Below are positions 50,189-59,295 of a stretch of DNA of 64,000 nucleotides, in pieces. Origin of the DNA: Deltaproteobacteria bacterium (GTDB taxonomy: Bacteria; Myxococcota_A; Polyangia; Polyangiales; Ga0077539); contig JAUXYJ010000022.1 of NCBI GenBank assembly GCA_030694465.1, forward strand, positions 1 to 64,000, read 5' to 3'. The position numbers and the translations under genes are program-made. Position 1 is the stretch's first letter; each line of letters begins with the position of its first letter. The notes below the pieces were generated by a model. That model was not told where the DNA came from, did not search any database, and saw only the letters and a program-made list of their open reading frames with translations.

Positions 50189-52357
50189 CTAGGGGCTCGC
50201 GGGCTGAGTGACCGTGGGCGTGGTGCTAGGGCTCGCCCGCGCGACGAGCTGCCACGACGCTGCGTACTCAAGATAGGTCATGACGTGCGTGTCAACCGCT
50301 GCACGAAAGAGCTGTTGCGCCGCAGGCGACTCGTTGCGCGTGAGGGCCAAGAGTCCTTCATAAAAAGCAGCCTCGCAGCGACGTCCAGGCGAGTTGGCAT
50401 GGCCGCTGAGCTCTTCGGCGGTGAGGGTCCCGACAAACCGCTGAGCAATCCGCGAGGTCCATGATGCGTGCGCGCCAGTGGTCGTCGCGAGCTGCCGAAG
50501 CTGATGTCGGTCGTGCTCGTCTTCGTTGCCTTCGATCTTGGATGCTGCCCAGCTCCAGAGCGTAAAATAGGTCTCCCAGTGCCGATCAAGCGAGAGCCTC
50601 GCGCGCGCCGCGCGGGCTACACGCGCTGCGTCGGCCCACTGGGACCGACCCATGAAGAAGACCACTGCAGCGCTGGCATATTCTCGGTTTTCGGGCGAGG
50701 CCGCGACGGCCGCTTCGACGCTGCGAGTCGCCTGCTCGGTGTGTCCCAGCGCAGACTGCGCGCGCGCGAGATTGAGCAGCGCGACGGACTTTCGCTCTCC
50801 CTCAAGCGACCGCGCGACGGCGGCGAGGTCCGCTTCGGCCTGCGTAAGTACAGGCAACGCGCTCTGTCGGTCCGCGCTCGACACCATCGCTTCTCCGCGC
50901 AAGAGCAACATGATGGGCGCGACCTCGCTGCCCGACTCGTTGGCATCCAAGGGCAGAGTGCGCGCGCGATCAAGCGTGCTGAGGGCGACCTGAGTGTTTC
51001 CCTGGCGCCAAGCGATTTCGGCTACCAAGTGCATCGCAGCGCGTGGAGGTGCGGGCCGAGCGATCGCTTGCGCCAACAGCGCCTGTGTGGCGGCGACGTC
51101 GCCGTGTGAGATCTCGAGTCGCGCAGCCAAGAAGTCCACATCGGCGAGCGAAATAGGCGGGGGACGCGACTCGAAACGTGCGCCCCAGCGCTGCAATTGC
51201 TCGCGGAGTCTCCGCACCGCCGCGCGCCCTCCGTCGGGCTCTTCACGGCTCAGCTCGTCCTGGAGCCACCGCGTTGAGCCCGCGATCGCTCGACCGAGCC
51301 CTTCGGGATCTTCAGGCTGCATTTGCGATGCGGCCTCAAGGTGCGCAGCCAAGAGCGCGGGCTGCCCATCGCGCACCGAAGCAGACGCCAAACACGTGGC
51401 AAATCGCGGCTCGTTTGTGAATCTACGGCGCCCTACGCGGCACACGCCCGCCATCGCAGAGGCGTCGAGCTGCTCAAGCTGCTGCGCGAGCGCGAGCAGT
51501 CCGTCGGGCGAGGGCTGCTCTGCGAGCGAGCGGAGCAAAGCCGCGAGCCCACGCGTATTGGGCCCTGTGATCGCTTCGACGCGATCGGCTGCGGCTTCGA
51601 GTTCGCCGAGTCGAAGATAGATCAACGCGATATCGAACACGGGTCGCTCAATGGCACGCTGCAACCGCATGACCTCTTCGCGGCTCCTGGGCTCGGCTCC
51701 GACCGCGGCGAGCGCGCGCATCGCGGCCTCACGCCGGCGCGTTGACTGCTCACGCGCTTGGTCGACGAGCGAGCGCTCGGGGAGAATGTGTGAGACCTCG
51801 CGATACAGGTCTGCCATCTCGGCATGAAAGATCCAGGTAGGCCTAAATTCTCTGCGATTTTGCTCGCCCCACGTGCGCACTGCGTCAAAGTGGTCCATCG
51901 CGCCGGGCACGGTGGTCTGCACCAGTGTGAGCACACGTGTGGCCGCGAGCGAGCGCGCCTCGTCGCCGCGAGGCTCTGAAATCGCGAGGATTGCCTGGGC
52001 CAAGGGCGTTACGGTGTCGGGTACGTGACCTTGGGAGAGCTCGTCCGCGCTGTAGTTCACCAGCGCACGGCGGAGGGCGTTGACAGCGCCTTCGTAGTCC
52101 CCGGCGTCCACGCGCTCCATGCCGCGTTGGGCGAGGTAGCTCGCGACAGCGTCGCGCACGGGGCGGTTGCGCCGAGAGGGCGCGACCTCGTCGAGCGAAC
52201 GTAGAATCTCGCCAAAATTAGCGCTCGAAACGCGAGGAGCGGCGAGGGTCTGTTCGGATGCGAGCGCGCGGTCGGGCAGGGTGCCGCGATGCGGGTGGCA
52301 GTGAGAAAGGCCAGCGGCGGCGCCGATGGCAACAGCGAGTAGCAGTCGAGGTCCCAT
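50189..52357 (-). CDS. TPR-rich lipoprotein
   Basis: 722 residues, ATG 52357. MGPRLLLAVAIGAAAGLSHC gives a signal with an atypical lipobox (LSHC, His at -1), so lipidation is likely but not certain. A His/Pro stretch follows. Most of the protein is helical hairpins of the TPR type: GMERVDAGDYEGAVNALRRALVNY, LAARLEISHGDVAATQALLAQAIA, EIAWRQGNTQVALSTLDRART, LNLARAQSALGHTEQATRSVEAAV and FFMGRSQWADAARVARAARARL. It is likely an envelope scaffold. It converges with the preceding lipoprotein (6 nt between stops). Confidence 0.8.
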   Translation of the reverse strand: MGPRLLLAVAIGAAAGLSHCHPHRGTLPDRALASEQTLAAPRVSSANFGEILRSLDEVAPSRRNRPVRDAVASYLAQRGMERVDAGDYEGAVNALRRALVNYSADELSQGHVPDTVTPLAQAILAISEPRGDEARSLAATRVLTLVQTTVPGAMDHFDAVRTWGEQNRREFRPTWIFHAEMADLYREVSHILPERSLVDQAREQSTRRREAAMRALAAVGAEPRSREEVMRLQRAIERPVFDIALIYLRLGELEAAADRVEAITGPNTRGLAALLRSLAEQPSPDGLLALAQQLEQLDASAMAGVCRVGRRRFTNEPRFATCLASASVRDGQPALLAAHLEAASQMQPEDPEGLGRAIAGSTRWLQDELSREEPDGGRAAVRRLREQLQRWGARFESRPPPISLADVDFLAARLEISHGDVAATQALLAQAIARPAPPRAAMHLVAEIAWRQGNTQVALSTLDRARTLPLDANESGSEVAPIMLLLRGEAMVSSADRQSALPVLTQAEADLAAVARSLEGERKSVALLNLARAQSALGHTEQATRSVEAAVAASPENREYASAAVVFFMGRSQWADAARVARAARARLSLDRHWETYFTLWSWAASKIEGNEDEHDRHQLRQLATTTGAHASWTSRIAQRFVGTLTAEELSGHANSPGRRCEAAFYEGLLALTRNESPAAQQLFRAAVDTHVMTYLEYAASWQLVARASPSTTPTVTQPASP

Positions 52358-52653
52358 GAAAAAGCCAACCGCAAACTACCTCAAGTGATTGCAATGGGTG
52401 CGGCTGTTGCCATGTTTGTCGACATTGCGGGTGTCGGCGGACGGCTGGGGCCAAGAAGCTCAGAAACCGAGTGATCACTGTGTCGCATTCTCGCGACGAT
52501 CACGGATTGACCGCTATCATGCAGACAGTTGAGTCACCCCACGGGTGTCGTCCGTCGTGCACGGCACGCTTGGCGTGATGCCCGACGATCTCTTGGTTTG
52601 AGTGCACTGCAAGCGATGATTCATCGTCGTCACCGGTATCGACAGGCAAGGTA
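52358..52653. promoter_or_regulatory. Divergent promoter region between TPR lipoprotein and kinase genes
   Basis: 296 nt with no coding pattern. It should hold promoters for both divergent genes. A TTGACC at 52507 resembles a -35 box but no good -10 is at the right distance. AAGG two nt before the kinase ATG is a weak ribosome site. Confidence 0.35.
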
Positions 52654-55600
52654 ATGTCCGAAACGCCGACGTTGCTGTTTGGCAAATACAAGCTCCTCGA
52701 GCTTATCGCGCGAGGCGGCATGGCCGAGGTCTTTAAGGCCAAGAGCTATGGTGCCGACGGTTTTGAAAAAATCGTCGTGATTAAGCGTATTTTGCCTGAG
52801 CTTGCGCAGAATCAGCAGTTCGTCGAGATGGCGATCGACGAGGCCAAGCTCTCGGTCTCGCTCTCCCACGCGAACATCGTCCAGGTCTTTGATCTCGGGC
52901 GCGAAGAGGACACGTACTTCATCGTGATGGAGTACGTGCACGGCATGGACTTCTCGGGGGCTCTGCGTCGCTGTCGCAAACGTGGCCAAGCGCCGCCGCC
53001 GGAGCTCTGTGTGTACATTTGCGGCGAGACCGCGCGCGCCTTGGACTACGCGCACCGACGTCGCGACGCGCAGCTGCGGCCGCTCAATATCGTCCACCGA
53101 GATGTCTCGCCACAGAACGTGCTCTTGTCGTTTGAGGGCGAGGTCAAGGTCGCCGACTTTGGGATCGCCAAGGCGCGCACGTCGATCGAAGAAGCGGGCA
53201 CGATCAAGGGAAAGTACGCGTACATGTCCCCCGAGCAAGCCAAGGGCGAGCCGGTCGACGCGCGCGCCGATGTGTTTGCGCTGGGGGTGGTCCTGTACGA
53301 AGCGCTCGTGGGCAAAAACCCGTACCAAGAGCGCACCGCGTACGAGACGCTACGTCGTGTTCAGAGTGGGACGAAGGTGCCCATCGAGGTGCTTTGGCCC
53401 GAGTGTCCCGACGAGCTCGCGAGGATCATCGCGAAGGCGACTCATCCCGAGCGCGACGAGCGATACGCTTCTGCGGCCAAGCTGTACGAAGACCTCGCGG
53501 GCTATCTCTACACCTCACGCAAGCGAGTCACCGCGCATCACTTGGCGGACTGGCTTGAGTCCCTGCGCGAAGAGCCCGCTGCGGATGCCGACGCTGGCCG
53601 AGTCCGCGATGCCCTCGAAGACGGCGGACACTCGTCGGTGCGCACGCCCGTAGAGATCCCCGTGGGCGGACTCTCACGGCCTGGACCGAGCACGAACTCT
53701 GGCCGGGCACGAGCAAACCTTGAGCGCCGTGATGCGACGGTTTTGGCTGTAGAATTCCCCGTAGATCGTCACGCCATGGTCGAGACCATCGAGGCGATTG
53801 TGCACCGGCACGGAGGCGTTGATCTCGCATCCGAGGATCACTATCGCGCCTGGATGTTTAGTGTGTCATCCACGGGAGGTCGAGACACTGAGGCGGCAGC
53901 GCGTGCGGCGCTCAAGTCACTGCAGACGATGCAGCGAGAGGGGCCCTCGGAGGCTGTTGGGCTGGGGCTTCACGCGGCGCGTTTTCATGTTCGGGTCGAT
54001 GGCACACCCGAGCCGGACCAGTGGCTTACCGGAGCGCTCGCGATCGTGCGAGACCTCTCGCTCGCTGCAAAGGGCTGCATTCTCGCTAGCGAACCGGTGC
54101 GTCGCATCCTCGGTGAGACCTTCGCGGTCGAGCCCGTCGAGGAGCGCATGGCAGGGCTTGAGCGCGTGCCTGGGACCGCGCTAGTGTTGCTCGGCGAGCG
54201 TGGCGCGCACGAGGGGGATCGTCGCAAATTTGTTGGCCGCAAAGAGCCCTTTCGGGTCGTCGGTGACGTGTTCGCGCGGGCGGCCAAGAAGGGCGGTCTC
54301 TCGCTGGTGGTCTCGGGCGATGCGGGCTCGGGCAAGACGCGGTTTCTGGACGAAGTGCACTACCGTTTGCGCCGGATGAACCACCCGGTGAGCTGGTACT
54401 CTACCCGGTGCCTTCCGTCTGATCGTGAGGTCCCAGGCGCGGGGATCAGCGGCATTTTGCGCACAATTCTCGGCATCGATGAGAGCGACCCCGAGAGCGA
54501 AATCCGTGAGCGCGCCTCGCGCTTGCGTGAGCTCGGTTTGCACCCCGACGAGCTCGCCGCCGCGTTTCGCGCGATTGGTTTGCGTGCCCTGTCTGAGCCG
54601 TCGCCAGGCAAAGCGGTCCCCTTGCGCAACGCCCTGCTCCGTGTGGCGGCGGGCCTCGCGCGCGACCAGCTCACCGTGCTCTGTTGGGACAACGCCGAGA
54701 ACATGGACGACGAGTCACAGCAGCTCGTCGATGAGCTCGTGCGCAACGCCGGACGTGCCCGCTTGCTGGTCGTCATCGCGTGCCGCAGCGGCTTTGTTTA
54801 CCCCTGGAAGGACGCAGGCTCGGTCGTCGAGATCGCGCTGCACTCGCTCTCGGACGAAGAGTCCCGCGCGCTCATCGCGCTGCGATTGCAGATTGACGAG
54901 CGAGCGCTCCCGTCCGACATGCTCGATGACGTGCTCAGTAAGAGCACGGGCAACCCGCTCTTTATCGAAGAGCACCTGCGCTCTCTCCAAGACGCGGGTG
55001 CGATCGATGTCGCCGACGGTGTCGTGATTTACAATCGCGCGGTCGCCGACGTCGAGGTCCCCAAGACTCTGCGCGGCTTGGTCACCGCAGAACTGCAGAG
55101 ATTGACTGCTCCTCAGCGAGCAATTTTGCAGGTAGCAAGCGTCTTGGGTGCGCGCTGGCATCTCGCGCTACTCAGGCAGAGTCTCCGGCAGACCGAGTAC
55201 TCGGTCGAGTCCATCGTTGCGAGCCTGATCGAGCGTGGCGCGCTCGTCGCAGACGGCGACGAACACTCGTTTGCGCACGAGCTGCGCCGCGAGGTCGTGT
55301 ACGAGAGCATTCCGTTCGAGACCCGCCGCGAGCTTCACGCGACCGTCGCAGCCGTCTGCGAGCAGATCTACGCCGACCGCTTGGACGACATGGCAGAGCG
55401 CCTCGCGCTGCACTATCGCGAATGCAACGATCGCGGAAAAGCAGTGCACTATCTTGAGCGCGCTGCACAGCGGCGAGTGTCCGAGCGTGCTTTCGCTGCA
55501 GCTGCAGTGCTCTTTGCTCGCGCGGTCGAGCTCGCCCAGTCCGCAGCGCGCCCTGACACTGCCCGGATCCTGTCGCTCTACGAGCAGCTCGGAGAGTCTG

Positions 55601-56604
55601 CGCTTGAGAGCGCGCATGTGCCCTCGATTGAGCGGCTGCGTTTGGGTCTCGCGTACGCTGAAGAGCTCGGTGATCTTGAGGTCTCACTCTCGCTGATGGT
55701 CCAGCTTGGCCGCTTGCTCTTCTTGGTCAATCGATTTGGTGAAGCGCTGGGATACCTCGAGCGCGCGCGGACCTTTGCGACGACCATCGGCAAGCCCTCT
55801 GCGCTCTTTGAGATCGTGTCCGCGATCGGACACGTGTACGCACGCAACGGCGAGTTTGGCCGCGCGCGGGCTGTCCTCGCCGAGAGCGTCACGCTTGTGC
55901 AGGACGAGGGAAATCCCCGCTCACTCTGTGCAGCGCTCCTCGCGCTCGCGCGAAGCGAAGGCAGCAGCGGCGACGCCGAGAAAGCGTACGCGACGCTCGA
56001 ACAAGCCCGCGAGGTCGCAGCCCGCGCGGGCGCGCCTGAGCTGATCGTGGATGCGCTCAAGACCGCTGCCCTCATCGCGTATCACCAGCGTGATTTTGCG
56101 CTCGCGGGCCTGCGCTCCGAAGAGGCGCTCGAGGCCGCGCGCGAGTACCACCTGCCCTACGACATCGCCGTGAACTCTCACAACGTTGGAGACGCGGCCA
56201 TGCGACTTGGGGACTATCGCAAGGCGTACACCAACCTCAGGCTCTCGCAGGACGTGTCGGTCGAGCATGGCTATCTTAAGCTCTTGCACGTCAACGACAC
56301 GGTGCTTGCGTTTGTGGACGCCATCGGTTTTGGAAGCGAAGAGGGCAGGGCGCGAATCGAATCGGCCTTAGAATTTGCTCAACAAAACGGCTACAAGTGG
56401 GACGCTCTGCACGCGCACTTTCTCTTGGGTGTGCTCGCGCAGGACCGCGGAGATGTAGAGCGTGCGCGTCAAGATCTGCGGGATGCCCTCGCGCTCGCGC
56501 AAGAGCTCAATAACCACTTGTACATCGAAGACTGCCAGCGATTGCTTCGCGAAGTCGCGAGCCTGCCTCCGCCTCCGCCTGCGTCTCTACGCTCTGGCAA
56601 GTAG
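52654..56604 (+). CDS. Ser/Thr kinase fused to cyclase-like, AAA/STAND ATPase and TPR domains
   Basis: 1316 residues. Kinase domain (11-290): GGMAEVF Gly loop, K44, HRDVSPQN with D151 and N156, DFG at 169-171, and YMSPEQAKGE activation end; all catalytic residues are present. After a linker, about 360-540 has the outline of a class III nucleotidyl cyclase (RDATVLAVEFPVD, EAVGLGLHAARFHV, AKGCILASEPVRRIL) but lacks the metal Asp residues, so it is probably inactive. FVGRKEPF and P-loop GDAGSGKT (555-562) start an AAA/STAND ATPase with VLCWDNAENMDD as Walker B. From about 900 there are TPR hairpins. It is a soluble signalling hub; the input is unknown. Confidence 0.92.
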   Translation: MSETPTLLFGKYKLLELIARGGMAEVFKAKSYGADGFEKIVVIKRILPELAQNQQFVEMAIDEAKLSVSLSHANIVQVFDLGREEDTYFIVMEYVHGMDFSGALRRCRKRGQAPPPELCVYICGETARALDYAHRRRDAQLRPLNIVHRDVSPQNVLLSFEGEVKVADFGIAKARTSIEEAGTIKGKYAYMSPEQAKGEPVDARADVFALGVVLYEALVGKNPYQERTAYETLRRVQSGTKVPIEVLWPECPDELARIIAKATHPERDERYASAAKLYEDLAGYLYTSRKRVTAHHLADWLESLREEPAADADAGRVRDALEDGGHSSVRTPVEIPVGGLSRPGPSTNSGRARANLERRDATVLAVEFPVDRHAMVETIEAIVHRHGGVDLASEDHYRAWMFSVSSTGGRDTEAAARAALKSLQTMQREGPSEAVGLGLHAARFHVRVDGTPEPDQWLTGALAIVRDLSLAAKGCILASEPVRRILGETFAVEPVEERMAGLERVPGTALVLLGERGAHEGDRRKFVGRKEPFRVVGDVFARAAKKGGLSLVVSGDAGSGKTRFLDEVHYRLRRMNHPVSWYSTRCLPSDREVPGAGISGILRTILGIDESDPESEIRERASRLRELGLHPDELAAAFRAIGLRALSEPSPGKAVPLRNALLRVAAGLARDQLTVLCWDNAENMDDESQQLVDELVRNAGRARLLVVIACRSGFVYPWKDAGSVVEIALHSLSDEESRALIALRLQIDERALPSDMLDDVLSKSTGNPLFIEEHLRSLQDAGAIDVADGVVIYNRAVADVEVPKTLRGLVTAELQRLTAPQRAILQVASVLGARWHLALLRQSLRQTEYSVESIVASLIERGALVADGDEHSFAHELRREVVYESIPFETRRELHATVAAVCEQIYADRLDDMAERLALHYRECNDRGKAVHYLERAAQRRVSERAFAAAAVLFARAVELAQSAARPDTARILSLYEQLGESALESAHVPSIERLRLGLAYAEELGDLEVSLSLMVQLGRLLFLVNRFGEALGYLERARTFATTIGKPSALFEIVSAIGHVYARNGEFGRARAVLAESVTLVQDEGNPRSLCAALLALARSEGSSGDAEKAYATLEQAREVAARAGAPELIVDALKTAALIAYHQRDFALAGLRSEEALEAAREYHLPYDIAVNSHNVGDAAMRLGDYRKAYTNLRLSQDVSVEHGYLKLLHVNDTVLAFVDAIGFGSEEGRARIESALEFAQQNGYKWDALHAHFLLGVLAQDRGDVERARQDLRDALALAQELNNHLYIEDCQRLLREVASLPPPPPASLRSGK

Positions 56605-56671
56605 GCGGTCCGGTTTCAGGCCCTTAGGGCCGCGCGGATCCCCGAGTCACGTCACGACGCAGCGCAGTGGT

Positions 56672-57130
56672 CTACGGGGCGCCCGCGTCGCCAGCAGCGG
56701 CAGGTGCAGCCGGAGCGGGCTCTGCAGTGGGTGCGGGCTCTGCTGCGGGGCCTGCGTCTGCTGCGACGGTGGGTGGCGTGATGGACAAGAAGCTAGGGGG
56801 CGTGGCGGGGCGCTGTGCTGCGTCTGCTGGGGCGCCGCCGTCTGCACGCGTCGGGGCGTTGCCGATGCTCGGAGCGCTGAGGCTCGCGAGGCCGCGGTCA
56901 CGCGTCGAGCTCGCGATGTAGCCAAGCGTCGCGCAGGTGAGCAAAAACATAAACGCTGCGACGCCGGTGACTTTCTGAAGAAAGTTTCCTGCGCCGCGGC
57001 CGCCAAAGACCTGCTGTGAGGCTCCGCCAGAGAGCACGCCCATTCCGCCCGCGCGCCCGCTCTGCAAGAGCACGACGCCGATCAGAAAGAGGCAGAGAAT
57101 CACATGAACGATCGTGAGAAAGGTGGCCAT
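56672..57130 (-). CDS. secG: SecG preprotein translocase subunit with long Ala/Pro tail
   Basis: 152 residues, longer than the usual 75-115. The family core is at the N-terminus: FLTIVHVILCLFLIGVVLLQ, then SGRAGGMGVLSGGASQQVFGGRGAGNFLQKVT, then FMFLLTCATLGYIAS, giving the two spans and Gly-rich loop of SecG. From about 85 a Pro/Ala/Glu-rich tail follows, ending in repeated PAAPAAAG. SecG assists SecYE in export. It is the last gene after gap, pgk and tpiA, a common arrangement, with 176 nt between it and tpiA that may contain its own promoter. Confidence 0.92.
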   Translation of the reverse strand: MATFLTIVHVILCLFLIGVVLLQSGRAGGMGVLSGGASQQVFGGRGAGNFLQKVTGVAAFMFLLTCATLGYIASSTRDRGLASLSAPSIGNAPTRADGGAPADAAQRPATPPSFLSITPPTVAADAGPAAEPAPTAEPAPAAPAAAGDAGAP

Positions 57131-57306
57131 GTCGAGGTTCGCAAGATCTGTCAGTAAAAAGTGGGCGCTCGCGATGAGTACGCGAGCATTGGGCGCGGGA
57201 CGCTACCGCAACTTGCCCCGTCACGTCTCGCACGCGATCGTAAGAACGCGTCCAATCGACTTCAGGGGCTCTTGAGCGCCGCGCAAGGGCGCGCCGGCGT
57301 TGCAGG

Positions 57307-58068
57307 TTAACCCGCAGCGCGAATGATCCTTCCAAACGTCTCGGCGTCAAGGGAGGCGCCGCCCACGAGGGCTCCGTCGATGTCGGGCTGCGCGAGCAGC
57401 TCGGCCGCGTTGTCTGCCTTCACCGAGCCGCCGTAGAGAACCCGTGTGCGATCGGCCGCCTCGGCGTGCTTGTGCCGTGCGCGATCGCGCAAAAACGCGT
57501 GCGCGAGTTGCGCGTCCGACGACTTCGCGGTGCGCCCCGTGCCGATGGCCCACACGGGCTCGTACGCGATCACCATGGCTGCGATTTCGCTGCTCTCACA
57601 CGCGTTGAGCACCGCGTCGAGCTGGCGACCGATGACCTCAAATGTGATGCCGCCCTCACGTTCGGCGAGGGTCTCGCCGACGCACACGATCGGGGTCAGC
57701 CCACTGCGGAGCGCGGCGAGGGTCTTGTTGCGCACGCTCTCATCGGTCTCGCCAAAGTACTGGCGCCGCTCGGAGTGCCCAATGATCACATGAGAGCAGC
57801 CTACGTCTTTGAGCATGGGCGCTGAGATCGCGCCGGTGAACGCTCCCTTGGGCTCCCAGTGGAGGTCTTGCCCTGCGAGCCCCACGGGGGTCCCAACGAG
57901 CGCCTGCGCGACCGCGGAGAGCGCGGTAAACACCGGCGCGACCACCACGTCGGTCCGCGGACCGATGCGCACGTCGGCCACCGCGCGCGCGAGGGCGACG
58001 CTCTCGGCGAGGGAGTTGTGCATCTTCCAGTTGCCCGCGATGAGCGGGCGTCGCGCGGAGTGTGTCAT
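57307..58068 (-). CDS. tpiA: Triosephosphate isomerase
   Basis: 253 residues. AGNWKMH near the start holds N13 and K15. IIGHSERRQYFGE carries the catalytic His (H98) and AYEPVWAIGTGRTA the catalytic Glu (E170) and the flexible loop. RVLYGGSVKADNA and DGALVGGASL bind phosphate. It interconverts dihydroxyacetone phosphate and glyceraldehyde 3-phosphate in the cytosol. The ATG overlaps the pgk stop as ATGA. Confidence 0.97.
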   Translation of the reverse strand: MTHSARRPLIAGNWKMHNSLAESVALARAVADVRIGPRTDVVVAPVFTALSAVAQALVGTPVGLAGQDLHWEPKGAFTGAISAPMLKDVGCSHVIIGHSERRQYFGETDESVRNKTLAALRSGLTPIVCVGETLAEREGGITFEVIGRQLDAVLNACESSEIAAMVIAYEPVWAIGTGRTAKSSDAQLAHAFLRDRARHKHAEAADRTRVLYGGSVKADNAAELLAQPDIDGALVGGASLDAETFGRIIRAAG

Positions 58069-59288
58069 GTGCGAAGAACCTCGACTGCGGTGAGAGTGCG
58101 GCCTTCGAGCAGCGCCATGACCGGCGCGGTGCTCGCGGTGCTGTGTTTAAACCTCGCTGAGACTCCGGCGGCGCGGACCGCAGCGCAAGACTCTTTGCCT
58201 ACTGCGATGCTGTGGGCGGCGGCTTCGGCGATCGCGTGGGCCATCGCGATGCTGCCCTCGGCGGGCTCGCCCTTGTCGCCGACGCCCATGGGGCCGAGCC
58301 AGAGGATGGTCCCGGCGCCTAGCAATTTATGCCGATATTGCTCGACCGTCGCGGGGCCAATGTCTCGCCCTGCGGCGTCCGATGGGACGCGATCGACCGA
58401 CACGACCTCGGTGACGTCGGGCTCTTTGTCGGTCTTTGTGCCGCGCGCGGTCTTCGCGCTGGTGCGCCGAACCCGGAGATCGCTGGGCAAAAACAGCGCA
58501 GTCTTCGCAGCGTGTGCGCGAGCCAGGACGTCGCGCGCCATGGGAAGCTTGTCTTCTTCGAGCAGGCTCATCCCCATGGTCCGGCCCTTCGCCGCGAGCA
58601 TGGTGTGGGTGAGCGCGCCGCCCAAGAAAATCCCATCGACTCGGCCGATCAGCGCTTCGATCGCCGCGCGCTTCTCTGAGAGCTTGGTCCCGCCCAAGAC
58701 CACAAAGAACGGCCGCTGTGGCGAGGTCGTGATCGGCCCTAGTGCGTCAAGTTCTTTGCGAAATTGCAGGCCTGCCGCGCGTACGGGGACGAGCCGCGCG
58801 AGTGCGTCGAGCGACGCTGTGCTCTTGTGCGCGAGGGTAAAGCTCTCGTTGACGTAGGCGTCGGCCAAGCGCGCGAGAGACCGCGCAAAGACGTCGTCGT
58901 TGAGCTCTTCGCCCGGGTCTGCGCGGAGGTTCTCGAGCACCGCGATGCGACCATCTCGGAGATCATGAACGACCTTGCGCGCCCCATCGCCTGAGGGCTC
59001 GTCGGTGAGCACGACGTCTTGGCCCAAGAGCTCGGCGAGTCGCAGCGCGATGGGCTCGAGGCTCATGGCCTTGCGCCCCTCGGACGCCGCGGCGCCCAAG
59101 TGCGTGGCCACGACAACGCGCGCTCCTGCGTTGATCAAATAGCGCAGTGTGGGCAGCGCCTCGCGGATCCGCGTGTCGTCACCCACCGCTCCTTTTTCGA
59201 GCGGCACATCAAAGTCGACGCGAACAAACACACGACGCGACGCGACGTCGAGCGACTCAAGCGTCGCGATGCGATCAGAGAGGGCCAT
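58065..59288 (-). CDS. pgk: Phosphoglycerate kinase
   Basis: 407 residues. RVFVRVDFDVPLEKG is the substrate-binding N-terminal signature, here DFDVP where most have DFNVP. THLGAAASEGRKAMSLEPIALRLAELLG continues it. The usual H and R residues for 3-phosphoglycerate are in AVLENLRADPGEELNDD. The nucleotide domain has VVLGGTKLSEKRAAIEALI, and LWLGPMGVGDKGEPAEGS near the C-terminus. VGKESCAAVRAAGVSARFKHSTASTA replaces the common GGGDxxAA loop, a notable divergence. It makes ATP from 1,3-bisphosphoglycerate. It is the second gene of the gap-pgk-tpiA unit. Confidence 0.95.
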   Translation of the reverse strand: MALSDRIATLESLDVASRRVFVRVDFDVPLEKGAVGDDTRIREALPTLRYLINAGARVVVATHLGAAASEGRKAMSLEPIALRLAELLGQDVVLTDEPSGDGARKVVHDLRDGRIAVLENLRADPGEELNDDVFARSLARLADAYVNESFTLAHKSTASLDALARLVPVRAAGLQFRKELDALGPITTSPQRPFFVVLGGTKLSEKRAAIEALIGRVDGIFLGGALTHTMLAAKGRTMGMSLLEEDKLPMARDVLARAHAAKTALFLPSDLRVRRTSAKTARGTKTDKEPDVTEVVSVDRVPSDAAGRDIGPATVEQYRHKLLGAGTILWLGPMGVGDKGEPAEGSIAMAHAIAEAAAHSIAVGKESCAAVRAAGVSARFKHSTASTAPVMALLEGRTLTAVEVLRT

Positions 59289-59295
59289 CGCGGGA

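Noticed and set aside
51092..51105. Palindrome-like sequence inside the TPR lipoprotein gene
   Set aside because: Short match (core only) encoding GDVA in a TPR helix; likely chance.
56605..57306. Possible tRNA-Leu near secG, as in many bacteria
   Set aside because: No cloverleaf with T-arm or anticodon arm could be drawn on either strand.
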